Below, one piece after another: positions 36,501-47,253 of a stretch of DNA of 64,000 nt; position 1 is the first letter of the stretch, and the number at the start of each line of letters is the position of its first letter. The notes below the pieces were generated by a model. It did no database searches, was not told the DNA's origin, and saw only the letters and a program-made list of their open reading frames with translations. The translations under genes were made by a program, and so were the position numbers. The DNA lies in NCBI GenBank assembly GCA_963930645.1, contig OZ005660.1, forward strand, positions 202,954,927-203,018,926, written 5' to 3'. Source of the stretch: Salticus scenicus (lineage: Eukaryota > Arthropoda > Arachnida > Araneae > Salticidae).

Positions 36501-39500
36501 CCTGCCAACTGCTACGAATAATTCGTAGTTGCTACGAATTTGGGCTGTAAACTACGATGCTACGAAAATCGGCTCAAAATTACGAATTTTTATCTAGCAA
36601 AAAAACTGCAACATTTCTGACTACGTTTTGCTTTGCGATTTTCAATCTTTTTCCATCCACTCCATAAATGTCAATTTTCATTTTAAACTTGCTTTATTAG
36701 ATTCTAGAATGTATAAAGAGATAGAATTGTTAAATATTTCTCATGCATGTATTTTTTTGTGTCCCCCCTCGCGCCCCACCCCAACCCTAACAAACGGCAA
36801 ACAAATGCCTTGCCATGCCTTGGGATTCCTAATCTTTTTCCATCTGCAACATAAATGTCAATAATGTTCTTTTTAAATTTACTTTATTAGATGCTAGAAA
36901 CCTATAAAGAAGTAGAATTGTTCAATATTTCTCACTTTTTTTTTTAAATCTCCCCCCCCCCCCCCCCCCCCCCTAACAATCGATGATCAAACTCCTGCAG
37001 AAGCCTTTGTATGTGTTGAATATTTATATTTTAACATTTTAAAAATAATTATCCCAATGCTAAGATTATAATTGTTTGCAATAATTATAATTTATATTTA
37101 AAATTATACACATAATTAAACACACAACAAAAATATTTATTGATTGGCAAGCATTTTAGCTGAATTTTAATAACTGGTTGAATATAGTGTAAAAAGAGTA
37201 ATTCTGAATTTAGAATAAAATTAATTTATACCTGATTTCATAAACAGTGTTTGTTTCTTAAACAGTACAGTCTTTCATTATATATGAACACTAATGCAAA
37301 TTATTTCGATAAAAATAATAACTTTAAAAATTATTTAATCTGAGGGGGTGGGGGAATATTTAACATAATGTGGCTGGATTGCTGTGGCAGATAAAAGCCA
37401 GATGTCTGGCATCCGGCAGTGCGTATTACCTGTGGAAAATGTTTCATCAGAGCTGAAAATAGTACCCCTTGGATTATACGCAAGAAAATATAGTAATGTA
37501 CATTTATTTGTTTAGGATTCGTGTGTTGCATGATAAAAATGAACCAATCAACCATCCAATCCATTTTTAAAATTGGTGTGCTACTAATTGTCATTTTCAA
37601 ATGTTGGCAGGTATGATATATATTTTTTTTTTTTTTCAATTGTTTGAGTTATATATTTGTAATCCCCCCCCCCCTTAGAAAAAGAAGAAAAATAACTAAT
37701 TTATTTCTCACATAAAAAAAAAAATTTTTTTTTTGGAAAATCCCACTCACTATTTTTTTCTAATGTAAACTTCGTAGTTAAAATTTTGGGCCCTGCTTTT
37801 TGGGATACTAAACTTAATGCGACATTCCTGGAAACGGCTTTGCTGCAGATAGAGAAAACTATTTAAACAATTTTATTAATAAAAATCGTAGTGTTATATT
37901 TACAATGCTTTACATTTTTAGTAGTAAAATTTAAAGGGTAATTTTTTTTTTCAATAAGTTGAAGTATTTATTCAAGAAATAAAGCATCAAAAGTAATTGC
38001 TCTAATATAACATATGGTATGTCTAAATTATCTCATCAATTTAATCAGTCGAGGACTTCTATTTAATTTCCAATCTGCCATGTTTTTGCTATTCTCCATT
38101 CTATTCTAAAAATTCTGATGTGGGCACCACATGACTTCCTTATACACCATTGGAAAATATATTACTATGAAAACATTTACATTTTTGTGAGGTAACTGAT
38201 TCTAAAATAGTGCTGACTCTAGAATAAAAGGACCGTCAGGGGAGAATTCAATAAAAAGGGTATAATTTGCAGTCTTCTATGTTGTGATTTTTGTATATGA
38301 CAAAAGTAAAATACTAGTTTTACATGTATATATTGGGTGAATGTAAAAGTTCATGCAGAGTTTGTGAGTAAAAGCATACCTGCCAACATTTGAAAATGAC
38401 AATTAGTAGCACACCAATTTTAAAAATAGATTGGATGGTTGATTGGTTCATTTTTATCATGCGACACACAAATCCTGAACAAATAAATGTATGTATATTA
38501 CTGTATTTTCTTGTGTATAATCTGCGGGGTACTATTTTCATCCCTGATTAAAAATTTCCCACAGATAATATGCACTGCCGGATGCCAGAATCCGGCTCCC
38601 CCACCACAGATTAAACATTTTTTTTAAAGTTATTAATTTTACCTAAATAATTTCCATTAGTGTTCATATATAATGAAAAACTTGCTTAAGAAACAAACAT
38701 GATTTATGATAAACCAGGTATAAAATAATTATTCATATTATTCAAAATGCAGAATTTCTGTTTTTACACTATATTCAACCAGCCATTGAAATTCAGCAAA
38801 AATACTACCTATTAAATAAATATTTTTTGCTGTATGTTTAATTTAAGTGTATAATTTTAAAAATTATAAATTATAATGATTGCAAAAAATTCTAATCTTA
38901 GTATAGGGATAATTGTTTTAAAAATATTAAAATATAAATATTAAAACACATTCAACGGTTTCCGTAGGTGTTTGATCATGGATTGGTAGGGGGGGGGTAA
39001 AAAAAAAGAGATATATTGAACAACTCTACTTCCTTATAGGTTCTAGCATCTAATAAAGTAAGTTTAAAAAGAACATTGACATTTATGTGTCAGATGGAAA
39101 AAGATTAGAAATCCCAAGGCTTTCGTGAGGCGTTTGCTTGCCGATCGGTAGGGGGGGGGAGGCACAAAAAAAATACGCGAATGAGAAATATTTAACAATT
39201 CTATCTCTTTATACATTCTAGAAGCTAGTAAAGCAAGTTTAAAATGAATATTGACATTTATGGCATGGATGGAAAAAGATTGAGAATTGCAAGGCAAAAC
39301 GTCAAAAATGTTGCAGTTTTGGTGCTAGATAAAAATTCGTAATTTTGAGCCGATTTTCGTAGCGTCGTAGTTTATGGCCCAAATTCGTAGCAATTACGAA
39401 TTATTCGTAGCAGTTGGCAGGTCTGGTAAAAGTCACACAGTGATTAGGCAAACAAAGTTCTTTATTCAATCAATGATATATTCTCCGCCGTTTTCTATAA

Positions 39501-42500
39501 TCTGTTTCCAACAATCTGGCAGCATACGGATGCCCCAATCATAAAAACTGCACGGTTTAGATTCGAAGAACGAAGACACAATGTTTTTTAAGGCATCCAA
39601 AGAGTCGAGTTTTTTCCATTTAAATGATTTTGCAATGACCGGAACAAGTGATAATCAGATGGTGTGATATGAGAATACGGTGGATGAGTTAGGACATCCC
39701 ATTTCAGGCTGTTCAGTTTGCGCAGCGTCTATCTCGAAACGTGTGGTTTAATGTTGTCGTGATGAAAGATTACGCCCTTGTGATTTGACAAAATCGGACT
39801 TTTCTGTTTGATTTCTCGATTCAGATTGGTTAATTGACGACAGTACTTGTCCGAATCAATCGTTTGGCTAGCGGGGAGAAACTCAATAAATTATGCCCTT
39901 GCAATCCCACCAAACACAGAGCATCATCTTCATCGGGTGCAAACTGGCCTGTGCCATTGCGTCACCATGCTCATCTGCCTGTTTCCATGTGCGTTTGCGC
40001 TGAATATTGTTGTACAGGACCCATTTCTCATCGCCCATCAGTATCACTAATCGATCCAAAAACAGCTCATTTTTGAGCCGCCCGAGTAAAGAAATGGCAG
40101 CAGAAATTCCCTCGATTTTGTTCCTCTCGGTCAGCAAATAGGGCATCCCATATATCGAGCTTCAAATCGAATCCCATGTTTGCCAAAAAGCGGTTGATCG
40201 GTCAACGTTAAGTGCTATAGCAACTTCCTCTGTTGAAATTTGCAGAGTATTCTGAACTAAAGTATGCATAACATCGTCATCAGTATCTGAAGGTCGACCT
40301 GAGTGTGGCTCATCTTCAAGGTTAAACTCCGTGGCGAAATTTCGCAAACCATTTTTCCACAGTTCGTTTAGCTGGTGCTTGATCTTGATAAACCTCTAGA
40401 ATGTTTTTTACGGCTGCTGCAACGTTTATTCCCTTCTGAAACTCGTATATAGTAGTTTTTTCAAGAAGTGCTCCATGGCTTATCACAGAATCTCTCATTG
40501 CCAAATGAACAGCTTGGGTTCATTAAAAATCATTGAATATTAATGCATTCATATTAATGAATGCATTGAATATTAATGCAATAGTCATTGAATATTAATG
40601 CATTTATTGACTAGAACTTGCTTAAGTACTATTCACACGCAAAAATGTCTAACTTTTATAACTATCTCTGCGGGCTGAATACTCATTAAATAAAGTGCGT
40701 TCATTGACTAGAACCTGCTATGTTTTCAAAAATTACTTTCTACACACAAAACTGTCAACAACTTTCATAACAATATCATTACCATATGGTCTCTATCTAC
40801 GAGCTGAATATTCATTAAATAAAATTAATTTGTCAACTAAAACTTGCTTATGTTTTCAAGAATAACTTAACTCCATGCAAAAACGTCAACAACTTGCATA
40901 ACAATATCATTACAGGCTCATTAGTTTGTTTTAACTATGTCATATATCCCTTTCCGACCTGAAATATTTTTACCTTAAAACATTACATTCTTCTGTTTTT
41001 GCTGGTTTAAAGAAAAACATGGACTACGACCACCATTTGTTGATTGAAAATGGTACTTTACACTTCCTGCGAATTAGCAGGATTATTCATTTCCTGTTTT
41101 TATTACATACAACTGTTCCAAATGCAAAAATGTATGTGGATGTCATGGATTTCTAATCCGCACGATTGTGCAATCTGTGTTGGAGAGGTATATAATGGCC
41201 AAAATCTTCGTATTTTTGGTCATTATAAATATGATTTTCGTAAATATCTTCAAAACGGGAAGTCACAGTAATACCAAAAAAGGAGGGGCACAACTAGATG
41301 TTATAACAAACCTTTACCAATTTACAATGTTCTACGTTCAATCATTTTTGAGTTATGCAAGACAAACACACTTACATACAGATGTCATGAAAAATCGTTA
41401 AAATCATAGACATCTCTGAAACGTGGGCTCGTATTAAGACCAAAGTTTCAGGTGTATAAGTAGACGTCATGGAAGATATGAATATAAATTTGCGACATTT
41501 TATGATTATTTGTTTTTAAGCTATGCAAGATATAAAATCCATTTCACAAATTGGGATTACTATACTTTGTATTTATATAATATAATATACTTTGAATAAA
41601 ATCATAAAATTAAATGCAAGAAATCGCAACAGGTGTTTTGGTCAGGCTGGCACGCATGCTGCAAAAAAAGTCGCCAAGCACAAAACAGATTTAAGTGAAG
41701 AGCAAAAACAAATGAAGTAGAATATAAATAAGTGTGAGCAGAATTATACAGATAAAAGAAAATAAAATTTTAACAAAATCAAAAATTCAAAACTGAATTA
41801 TGTGAATAATTTCTAAGTAACAGACGATATTTCTTCCACTCCATTCTTGTCTCATGCTTGGAAATTAATCATATAGCTTAGTTTTGAATTTTTTAGATTT
41901 TATTTTTCTTTCACTTTTATAATTCTGGTCACACCAAGTATTTATATTCAAATTTGATTTTGCTTGTCACTTAGTCGCTTTTGTTGTTTTGTTTGCAGCA
42001 CTCGTGCCTACTTTGTTCATTTGATGAAGGGTGACCTGAAATAATTGTTGAGTTCTTGTCTTTTATGCTTCATTCTGCACTTCCAAACTTGATATTTTTT
42101 TTACCAGAAATTGCTTAATGCTGGATACAATGCCATCTAAATTTTCTTTAAAGAAAATATTAGACCAATTAATTCAAATCGGTTGAAGTAAGTATCGATG
42201 TAATTAAATGAATGTGTTTGTACATATTTTGAAAGATTTTAATTTATTTAGTCTTCTTGTTTAAATAACGAAAAAATATTGCTATGAAGAATTCGCGATT
42301 TCATCTAGTAAATGAGATTTGCTTAAGCATGGTGTTTTATATATGGCTGTTTCTTAAGACTGTAAACAATGTACAGTTGGTAACAAAAATATCTGAACAC
42401 TAGCAAAAATTCCTAATCTTATCTCTCAATATTGAGAGTAGAATTTGGTCCAACTATTGTTTCTATTGCCCAACAGAACCAGTGTTTCTGCTACGGTAGC

Positions 42501-44420
42501 ATTTTTCGCGAAATGCTAAAAGACTTATCCAAATTGCACAAATGAAATAACATGTTTTTGCTTTTTTGCTAAAGCATCTTACTAAACACAAATTGGGGGG
42601 GGGGGGAGATCTTCAGCAAAATTATTATAACGAATCTTTCATGGGAAAAAAAAATCTCAACATTGATCAAGAAAAATGCATTGGTTCATGCATATAAGGA
42701 AAATCAAACACTGAACTTTGCATAAGAATCGCATACAGGAAATCAACTTGTAAATAAACATGAGGCATTTGTAGAGTGGTCTAATATGAATGAAAGAAAA
42801 ATGATAAACCATAAAGCTTTGAATATTAATAAACAAATTTCATTTCTATTGCTTAACTTTTTTTTTTTTTTTGGTAAGTTCTGTTTTTATTTTCAGATAC
42901 AGTATAAGCTTAATGTAGTTTTACATGCTATAGTGATAATTATATCTCCAGAAAAAGAATATAAGTTGTATCTAAGATGTTCATATTGCTTTAAAAAGTT
43001 TACAATGGAAGTAATAATCTAAAAAGTTTAATGTTTTTCATGTCTGCCAATAAAGGAGTTAAAATATATGCTTGTACAATATTCAAATTGAATCTGGTTA
43101 GTCTTACTTTTTTGTTTTTCATTTCAAATTTTAAAAAAATTATGTTCTGTGTATAACTCTTTAAAAACCTGATTAAAAACTTTTAAGTTTAAATGACAAA
43201 TGAAAATCAAAGATGTCCAGGCGTTTAGAATAATATGTAAACTGATATTCATCTTTTTCTACTATTTCTGGCATTTTAGCATTTTGCTAAAGCTTTTTTT
43301 CTGATTTTAGCTTTTTTGCTAAAGAAAATTTTTACTCAGCTTAAACAAACCCTGAATATGTTAACTTCTTTGCACTATGAATGACATTAGTAACTTTATT
43401 TTACTCCCTAATCCATGTGTTTGCCTCCTATCTCTCTGTGGTGAAGCCTAACATGTCTGTCCAATTTTTCTAAAAATTTCTAAATAGGATAGTTTGACTC
43501 TCTAACCTTATATTTAAACTATTTTATATCACTCATCTTAAATTCACTCTTAAGATACCAATGCCTATATTTACTAACAACAAAAACACACAATTTTCTA
43601 ATTGTACATGAGTTGAAACATTGACATACAAAAAAAATTTAAAATATCGATACAAAATACCTTGGGGGGGGGGGATATTGTCTTAAGTAATTTTTAAAAT
43701 ATATTAAGTTTCTAATTTTAATTGAATTTGGAGATATTTGGACTTGTAAACATATCAAAATTTATAGCAATTTTTAACGTTTGTTAAAATAGATTTAAAA
43801 TTAATAATTTTTTTTCTTTTAAGTTTTAATCTAAAAGTTAATACAGTTGAACCTCGTTAACGTAAATCTCAAGGGGGGGAGGTAAAAAATTTGTTCATGT
43901 TATCAGTAGTTCATACTGTCAGTAACTAATCTTAATATAACGAAAGTAATCTTCATTTTGATCGGGTTCGTGAAACTGTTTCTGTTAAAAGTAATTCATG
44001 TTAACGAGTTTCGACTGTATAATTCTAATAAGATTTAAAAGTAGAGATTCTCAGCTTGTGAATTGTAACATTTTTTATGCAGAACGTTTAAAAAAAATAT
44101 ATATATAATATATATAAAACATGTATTTAAGATTTTCATTATAGTTGAGTACCCTTTCAGTCTTGATTAAAATCACAGTTTAGAATTTAAAAAAAAAAAA
44201 CCTACATTTATTTTTAATTTTTACCGATGTCATCTTGTAGTAAAATTAAAAATTGTTATCTAAGTAGTGATTTTTCTTTCAGCTTAGGGATGTTGAAGAA
44301 TATGTCGTAGGTGACGCCGAACAAAGATCATTCATGCCAAAGTTGTTGATAAGGTGCAACAATATTCTTTACATTTCCCAGCTTCATGAAAAACCTGCAC
44401 CTCCTGCTGCTAAGGATTAA
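26068..44420 (+). CDS. SmF-like (Sm-fold) protein, three coding exons
   Basis: Exons 26068-26103, 36255-36377 and 44283-44420 join in phase 0 to give 98 residues. The middle exon carries the Sm1 motif: VKLKWGMEYHGTLSCADSY ends in MNLQ, with the invariant G, D and N of the Sm fold; KWGMEY is the SmF signature. The last exon carries Sm2 (LIRCNNILYI). SmF is one of seven proteins in the ring around the uridine-rich site of U1, U2, U4 and U5 snRNAs. Oddities: a 12-residue N-terminal leader replaces the usual short start, residues between Sm1 and Sm2 (VVGDAEQRSFMPK) differ from the usual GxLGE-type segment, and the tail is PAPPAAKD. Human SmF has 86 residues and is highly conserved, so this may be a diverged paralogue, or LSm6-like as a less likely alternative. 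The sequence has no lesion. All donors are GT and acceptors AG. Confidence 0.85.
26104..27659. other. Intron 1, first part: AT-rich with a (TA)n run
   Basis: No ORF or clear element. A (TA)n microsatellite lies at 27236-27270. Confidence 0.6.
27660..28382. mobile_element. MITE with CAGGGTTGCCAC ends, 723 bp
   Basis: Starts cagggttgccac and ends gtggcaaccctg. TTAATT flanks it at 27654-27659 and 28383-28388 (6 bp). Near both ends, gtcagggaatttg-type motifs repeat. Related copies in this window: 46143-47225, 49219-49556 and probably 60777-61089. The ends look hAT-like but the duplication is 6 bp. Confidence 0.75.
27745..27994. mobile_element. MITE nested in the previous one, 250 bp
   Basis: Starts cagggggtgaaac and ends gtttcacccctg, flanked by ATTTTA at 27739-27744 and 27995-28000. 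Relatives of its left part occur near 46074 and 51438 (caggggtg... ttcag). Confidence 0.75.
28545..29920. mobile_element. Transposon-like unit with inverted ends and an internal minisatellite
   Basis: gaaatcctattacgtggtac near 28547 is matched by the reverse complement of gtaccgttaagtaggatgaa near 29899-29918. The ends are approximate because I found no target duplication. It holds the tandem repeats at 28925-29470 and a GC-rich segment near 28600-28650. Confidence 0.5.
28925..29470. repeat. Minisatellite, about five units of roughly 110-125 bp
   Basis: Each unit has gagcattaaaacaaa, then catcactggacacccctaat, then catgaatcagtaaaagcatg, then gccac-gtcact-tgctgttt. Units 1 and 2 agree closely and units 3 to 5 diverge progressively. 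Confidence 0.85.
30640..31390. repeat. Diverged tandem units of the family seen at 36.5 and 39 kb
   Basis: Units of about 160-200 bp contain ttcccaatct... acataaatgtcaatattc, then ttctagaa-ccataaagaaa, then attgttaaatat. The same unit occurs twice in 36630-36960 and, inverted, twice in 38990-39300. Homopolymers (A/T near 30479-30521, T/G near 31291-31320) interrupt it. Direct copies of gcagaaaatttttca lie at 30455 and 31324. Confidence 0.6.
31422..32144. mobile_element. MITE with ATGGGCTCTTCCCACC ends
   Basis: The left end atgggctcttcccacc is matched by the reverse complement of ggtgggaagagtccat, with matching catgtgatagaggaaaaa-type sequence inside. The flanks TTAA (31418-31421) and TGAA (32145-32148) suggest a TTAA target, one copy mutated. 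Non-coding. Confidence 0.55.
33550..34797. mobile_element. hAT-type element with dense GGAAGAAA subterminal repeats, 1248 bp
   Basis: Starts cagggttggcaagtttcttc and ends gaagaaacccaaccctg. The 8 bases gtctgtga flank it at 33542-33549 and 34798-34805. Within 120 bases of each end, TTTCTTCC or GGAAGAAA occurs repeatedly in both orientations. The AT-rich middle has no transposase ORF. It interrupts another repeat (a tatgtctgtgagtgaacac-type sequence). Confidence 0.85.
35395..35690. mobile_element. Palindromic MITE, about 300 bp
   Basis: The left arm (tcttcatgatcctct, taggggatgcca, ggttcatttgtgttg, caactgcaactattttt) is matched in reverse complement by the right arm ending near aaagcttag. The ends are approximate. 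Confidence 0.65.
36255..36377 (+). CDS. SmF-like gene, coding exon 2 (Sm1 motif)
   Basis: 41 codons between a pyrimidine-rich acceptor (ttttag) and the donor gtaata. Starts VPVNPAPHIKSLFGKRV, like the N-terminal helix of SmF. Confidence 0.9.
36497..37615. mobile_element. hAT-like element with CAGACCTGCCAAC ends, copy A
   Basis: Starts cagacctgccaactg and ends gttggcaggtatg, flanked by ATATATAT on both sides (36489-36496, 37616-37623; low complexity, so weak support). Near the left end, tacgaa motifs repeat in both orientations (ctacgaataattcgtagttg). The middle holds two units of the 30.6-kb repeat. Lies in intron 2, just downstream of exon 2. Confidence 0.7.
38206..38332. mobile_element. 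Partial copy of the 49824-50126 MITE
   Basis: Starts tagtgctgactctagaataa and follows the intact copy through cagtcttctatgttgtga, then breaks off at the mariner end. Confidence 0.65.
38375..39425. mobile_element. hAT-like element with CAGACCTGCCAAC ends, copy B (inverted)
   Basis: An inverted copy of 36497-37615, starting catacctgccaac and ending cagttggcaggtctg. Left flank agtaaaag and right flank gtaaaag agree over 7 bases. It sits inside the mariner element: the left mariner end is at 38333 and the transposase resumes past 39425. Confidence 0.7.
39430..40504 (-). pseudogene. mariner transposase, broken
   Basis: Fragments in two frames together span a DD34D transposase. The N-terminal DNA-binding part holds QKGINVAAAVKNI and AKRTVEKWFAKFRHG. 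The linker EDEPHSGRPSDTDDD resembles the mariner linker with GRPS. Catalytic-domain pieces are MGDEKWVLYNN (first Asp), GVIFHHDNIKPHVS (second) and ITPSDYHLF (third). About 33 residues separate the last two, one short of the usual 34. There is a frame change near 40340, a stop near 40160, one in the second catalytic block and others towards the C terminus. The protein would cut and paste a mariner at TA; this copy is dead. Subfamily is not assigned; the motif YNN after DEKW is shared by mellifera-like members. Confidence 0.85.
40600..41400. repeat. Second copy of the 105-125-bp tandem array plus its tail
   Basis: Three units (near 40604, 40691, 40820) match those at 14 kb: ttgactagaac-tgct, tttcataacaatatcatta, ctgaatattcattaaat. 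The tail (41205-41330; gtcattataaatatgatttt, cgtaaatatc, gggcacaactagat) matches 15170-15260. Confidence 0.75.
41401..43843. other. Intron 2, mostly featureless; one MITE fragment
   Basis: cagttggtaacaaaaatatc at 42371, followed by gaacactagcaaaaattcct, is one end of the palindromic MITE at 14765, preceded by TA; its partner arm is missing. A G run lies at 42595-42607. Otherwise AT-rich with no supported feature. Confidence 0.5.
43844..44017. mobile_element. Tigger/pogo-like MITE, 174 bp
   Basis: Starts cagttgaacctcgttaacg and its right end inverts to cagtcgaaactcgttaaca; TA on both sides (43842-43843, 44018-44019). It lies about 265 bases before exon 3. Confidence 0.8.
44283..44420 (+). CDS. 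SmF-like gene, coding exon 3 (Sm2 motif) and stop
   Basis: Follows the acceptor ttctttcag; 45 codons then TAA at 44418-44420. A strong donor, gtaagt, begins at 44428, only 7 bases after the stop, suggesting that the 3'UTR is split by a further intron. Confidence 0.9.
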   Translation, partial: LRDVEEYVVGDAEQRSFMPKLLIRCNNILYISQLHEKPAPPAAKD

Positions 44421-44647
44421 TGTAATTGTAAGTGGCTTTATCCTCTTTGTGATATATTTTTCTTATAAAAGAACAGTTGGATCCACAAACTATAACGAGT
44501 TTTTCAGATTTGTAGCCAAAAGTTGTCAAATTGACATTTTTGGAGATGGAAGCTATTTGAAAAGTATGCATAATTGCTGTTTTTTCAGGGTTCCCAGCAC
44601 AACTAAAAAGCAAATATTTGCTACTAAAAGCAATCTCGGGTTATTAT

Positions 44648-45039
44648 TAGTGTTCACATTTTTTTAAAAAAAAAGGACAGGGCGGATTTATCGAAAAGGG
44701 CACTTTCTTCACCACTCACTAAATGGTTTATAAAATGTACAGTCCACAAAATAAAATAAATACAAATAAAAGGAGAACCGATTTCGCATCTGATAAAAAT
44801 ATATTATAAATGTATGTTTCTCAGTGAAAATGGTAAAATATCTTTAAAAAAAATAACGATATAGCAGATGGGAAAATACAGGGCATATTTTCATTTAGAA
44901 AAATTGAAAGGTGCATTTTCACTTGAAAAAAAGGGGGCATTGTGCATTTTTCACTTCAAAAAAGGGCAGTGCGCATCGGCACTAAAACGAAATAGGACAG
45001 GGTGCGGCACCCTCTAAAAAACGCATAACATGAACACTA
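44648..45039. mobile_element. MITE with TAGTGTTCA ends, 392 bp
   Basis: Starts tagtgttcac and ends gaacacta. Flanks gttattat and attattat agree at 7 of 8 positions. Internally gggca/gtgcatttt motifs repeat. Lies in the presumed 3'UTR intron. Confidence 0.6.
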
Positions 45040-46065
45040 ATTATTATGACAACTATTTTTGTGCAAAAGTAGCTTAAAATCTACTATTTTAAGGTTAGCC
45101 AGTACTATTTAAAAAAAAAAAAAAAAAGAAATGGAGACTATTTTAAACAGAAAATTGTTTACCTTTGTTTTTCTTTATCTAGCAATTTTGAAGAAAATGG
45201 TCGTTATTAAGATATGTACATAGTCCTTTTAAAATCTATACATAGTCCTACTTCTGATTTTTCAATTTTCACCAGAAGTTGGCAAAATCATCTGGACATT
45301 GTTCCTGTCATGATTGTAGTTTTGTCTTATTTTTTAATAGTCCCCATTTTTTATTCCCATGCACATATGCATTTATGTTATCGAAAATTGCTTTTTTATA
45401 ATCAAACTGAATAAAGAAATTTCATTAAAAATAAATAAATAAAGCAAAATAAAATTGTAATATATAACAGGGTTTGAAGTTAACAGTGGTCCATTGGTCT
45501 GGAACTGCAAAAATATTTCAATGAACCAGCAAAATATAAATTGTAGTGGTCTACTGGATCAGTAGAGCTTTTCAGTTATTTTTAATTTAATTTTCTCTAA
45601 AATTGCTTGTAAAAATCTGTCACGGAATAGTGTTTATTTCTTATTAAGAAAGAAAGTGTTACGAAACCGAACTTTCTCAATCCATAAACTTTATGAACTG
45701 AAAGACTTTTTTGAACTTTTATTTTTTATTACTGTTTATTTCTTTTTATTATTGGCAACAGCCAGGTTTTTGTTCTACTTCTGATGTAGATTCTGAATTG
45801 TGTTCGGAAAGATAGAATGCTGAAATGATGTATGACAGAATTGAAATATACTTTATAGTCAACTAAATTGTAAATATGTACAATTTATTAAATAATCGTG
45901 TTTTTTCAAGAGTCATGCATTAATATTGAAGTTGCCACAATTCGGCAGGATTTTAAACTAAAAAAAATGAAGACATCTGACCCAAAAAGAAGCATTAAGT
46001 AAGAAGTTGTTTTATGCATTCTATTATTTTATTTGATGCTATGTTTTAGAAAGCATTAAAAATTA
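45040..46065. other. 3'UTR intron, no defined element
   Basis: AT-rich. A possible element end is cagggtttgaagttaacagt near 45470, but no partner end is visible. Confidence 0.4.
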
Positions 46066-46203
46066 TTAGAGCAGGGGTGATTGTGTTCAGGGACTACCCC
46101 TGATTTCAGGGATTTTGGTATAATTCATCTGTATTTTTACTACAGAGTGGCCATTGGTCAGGGAATCATGGAAAAGTCAGGGATTTTTAGTGAGTCTGGA
46201 ATA

Positions 46204-47033
46204 CAGTAGACTCCCGATTATCGGCGGTCGGATTATCCGCGGTCCTCAAGGGCCTGAATTAAAAAATATAGAACAAACTTATTTAAAAAAAAAATCGAAG
46301 AGAGTAATGACTTTCAAGGCTTTTGGAGATATTACACGATTCTTGACAGCATTTGTGGCATACACACTGCTTGGGAGGCAGTTAACAGTCTACATTGGTA
46401 AGGTCTTGGAGAAAAAATTTACCAAATGTAAAAAAAAAATACTTTGGTAGATTTTATAGAGGAAGAAGAAATTTCTGCTCATGATTTGGCAAATTTGGCT
46501 AAATCTGTTACTGGTGGAGAAAAAGTCAATGAAGGAAACACTGAAGAGTGAATTAATTGCGACGCCAATGATCCAGGTATTGAACACCTTACAGATGAGC
46601 AAATTGTGGGCCAAGCATTAGACCCAGTTTCAGAAGATAGTGAAGAAGAAGAGGAAGAAGGAGATAAAATTCAGCAAAGGATGAGCCACGACGCAGCCCT
46701 AGCACATGCAGATGGACTTATAAAATATCTCGAGGAACAGGACGATTTATCACTTTGTGACAAAATGCTGAAGAAACTGCAATCGCAAATTAAGGAAAAG
46801 TGGTTTAGTACAAAAAAAAAAAAAAAAAATGCTTGACCGATTTCAGCAAAATGCAAGTTGCTATGTTAAATTGTATATACATTCCATGCTTAGCTGTTAA
46901 TTAAAAAGTATTGCTCAAAAGACTTTATGTATTGATTTATATCCCCTTTTTGACCATTTTGCGGATTATCTGCTGATTCGATTATCCGCGGTTGTCTATT
47001 CCCCGTTCACCGCGGATAATCGGGAGTTTACTG
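46204..47033. mobile_element. Tigger/pogo-like element, 830 bp, carrying a transposase remnant
   Basis: Starts cagtagactcccgattatc; the right end inverts to cagtaaactcccgattatc (18 of 19 the same), with TA on both sides. Subterminal gattatccgcggt occurs on both arms. It holds the C-terminal part of a transposase. Confidence 0.85.
46490..46836 (+). pseudogene. Tigger/pogo-like transposase, C-terminal remnant
   Basis: The sequence reads SAHDLANLAKSV, then, past a stop codon, HLTDEQIVGQALDP, an acidic stretch (EDSEEEEEEGDK) and HADGLIKYLEEQDDL with coiled-coil character. This matches the acidic and helical tail of Tigger/Jerky-type DDE transposases. The catalytic DDE core and the CENP-B-like DNA-binding domains are missing, so it cannot act. 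It lies between the element's two ends on the + strand. An alternative would be a host gene derived from this family, but the stop and the short length speak against it. Confidence 0.6.
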
Positions 47034-47253
47034 TAGTTGGAATTTTACATAAAGTCAGAGAATTCTGCCATATTTTGTGGAAATAGGCCATATTTTAAAT
47101 TGTGAAATTGTTTGCTAATTTTGAAAAATTATGTGAGAAATAAACATCTAAAATCAGGAAAAATGGTGGAAAATACTCATGGGAAAAATCAAGGGATTTG
47201 AAAAAGTTCTAATGTTAGCTACCCTGTTTTATATTTCCAACAAAAGTTATATA

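Larger units (their letters stand above)
38333..40535 (-). mobile_element. mariner element, old, interrupted by copy B
   Basis: After a TA at 38331-38332 the sequence ttgggtgaatgtaaaagttc looks like a mariner end. The transposase reads on the - strand from about 40504 to 39430. The other end is near 40535 but is not clear. Confidence 0.65.
46143..47225. mobile_element. CAGGGTTGCCAC-family MITE carrying a Tigger-like element
   Basis: Left end cagagtggccattggtcagg with sagggaat-type repeats; right end gttagctaccctg. The family motif (gtcagggat/aatttg) is present on both sides of the insertion at 46204-47033. No clear target duplication. Confidence 0.5.

Noticed and set aside
39834..40076. 80-codon + strand ORF
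   Set aside because: Antisense to the mariner transposase.
46606..46836. Acidic 76-codon ORF as a host gene
   Set aside because: It lies within Tigger-like ends and resembles the transposase tail.
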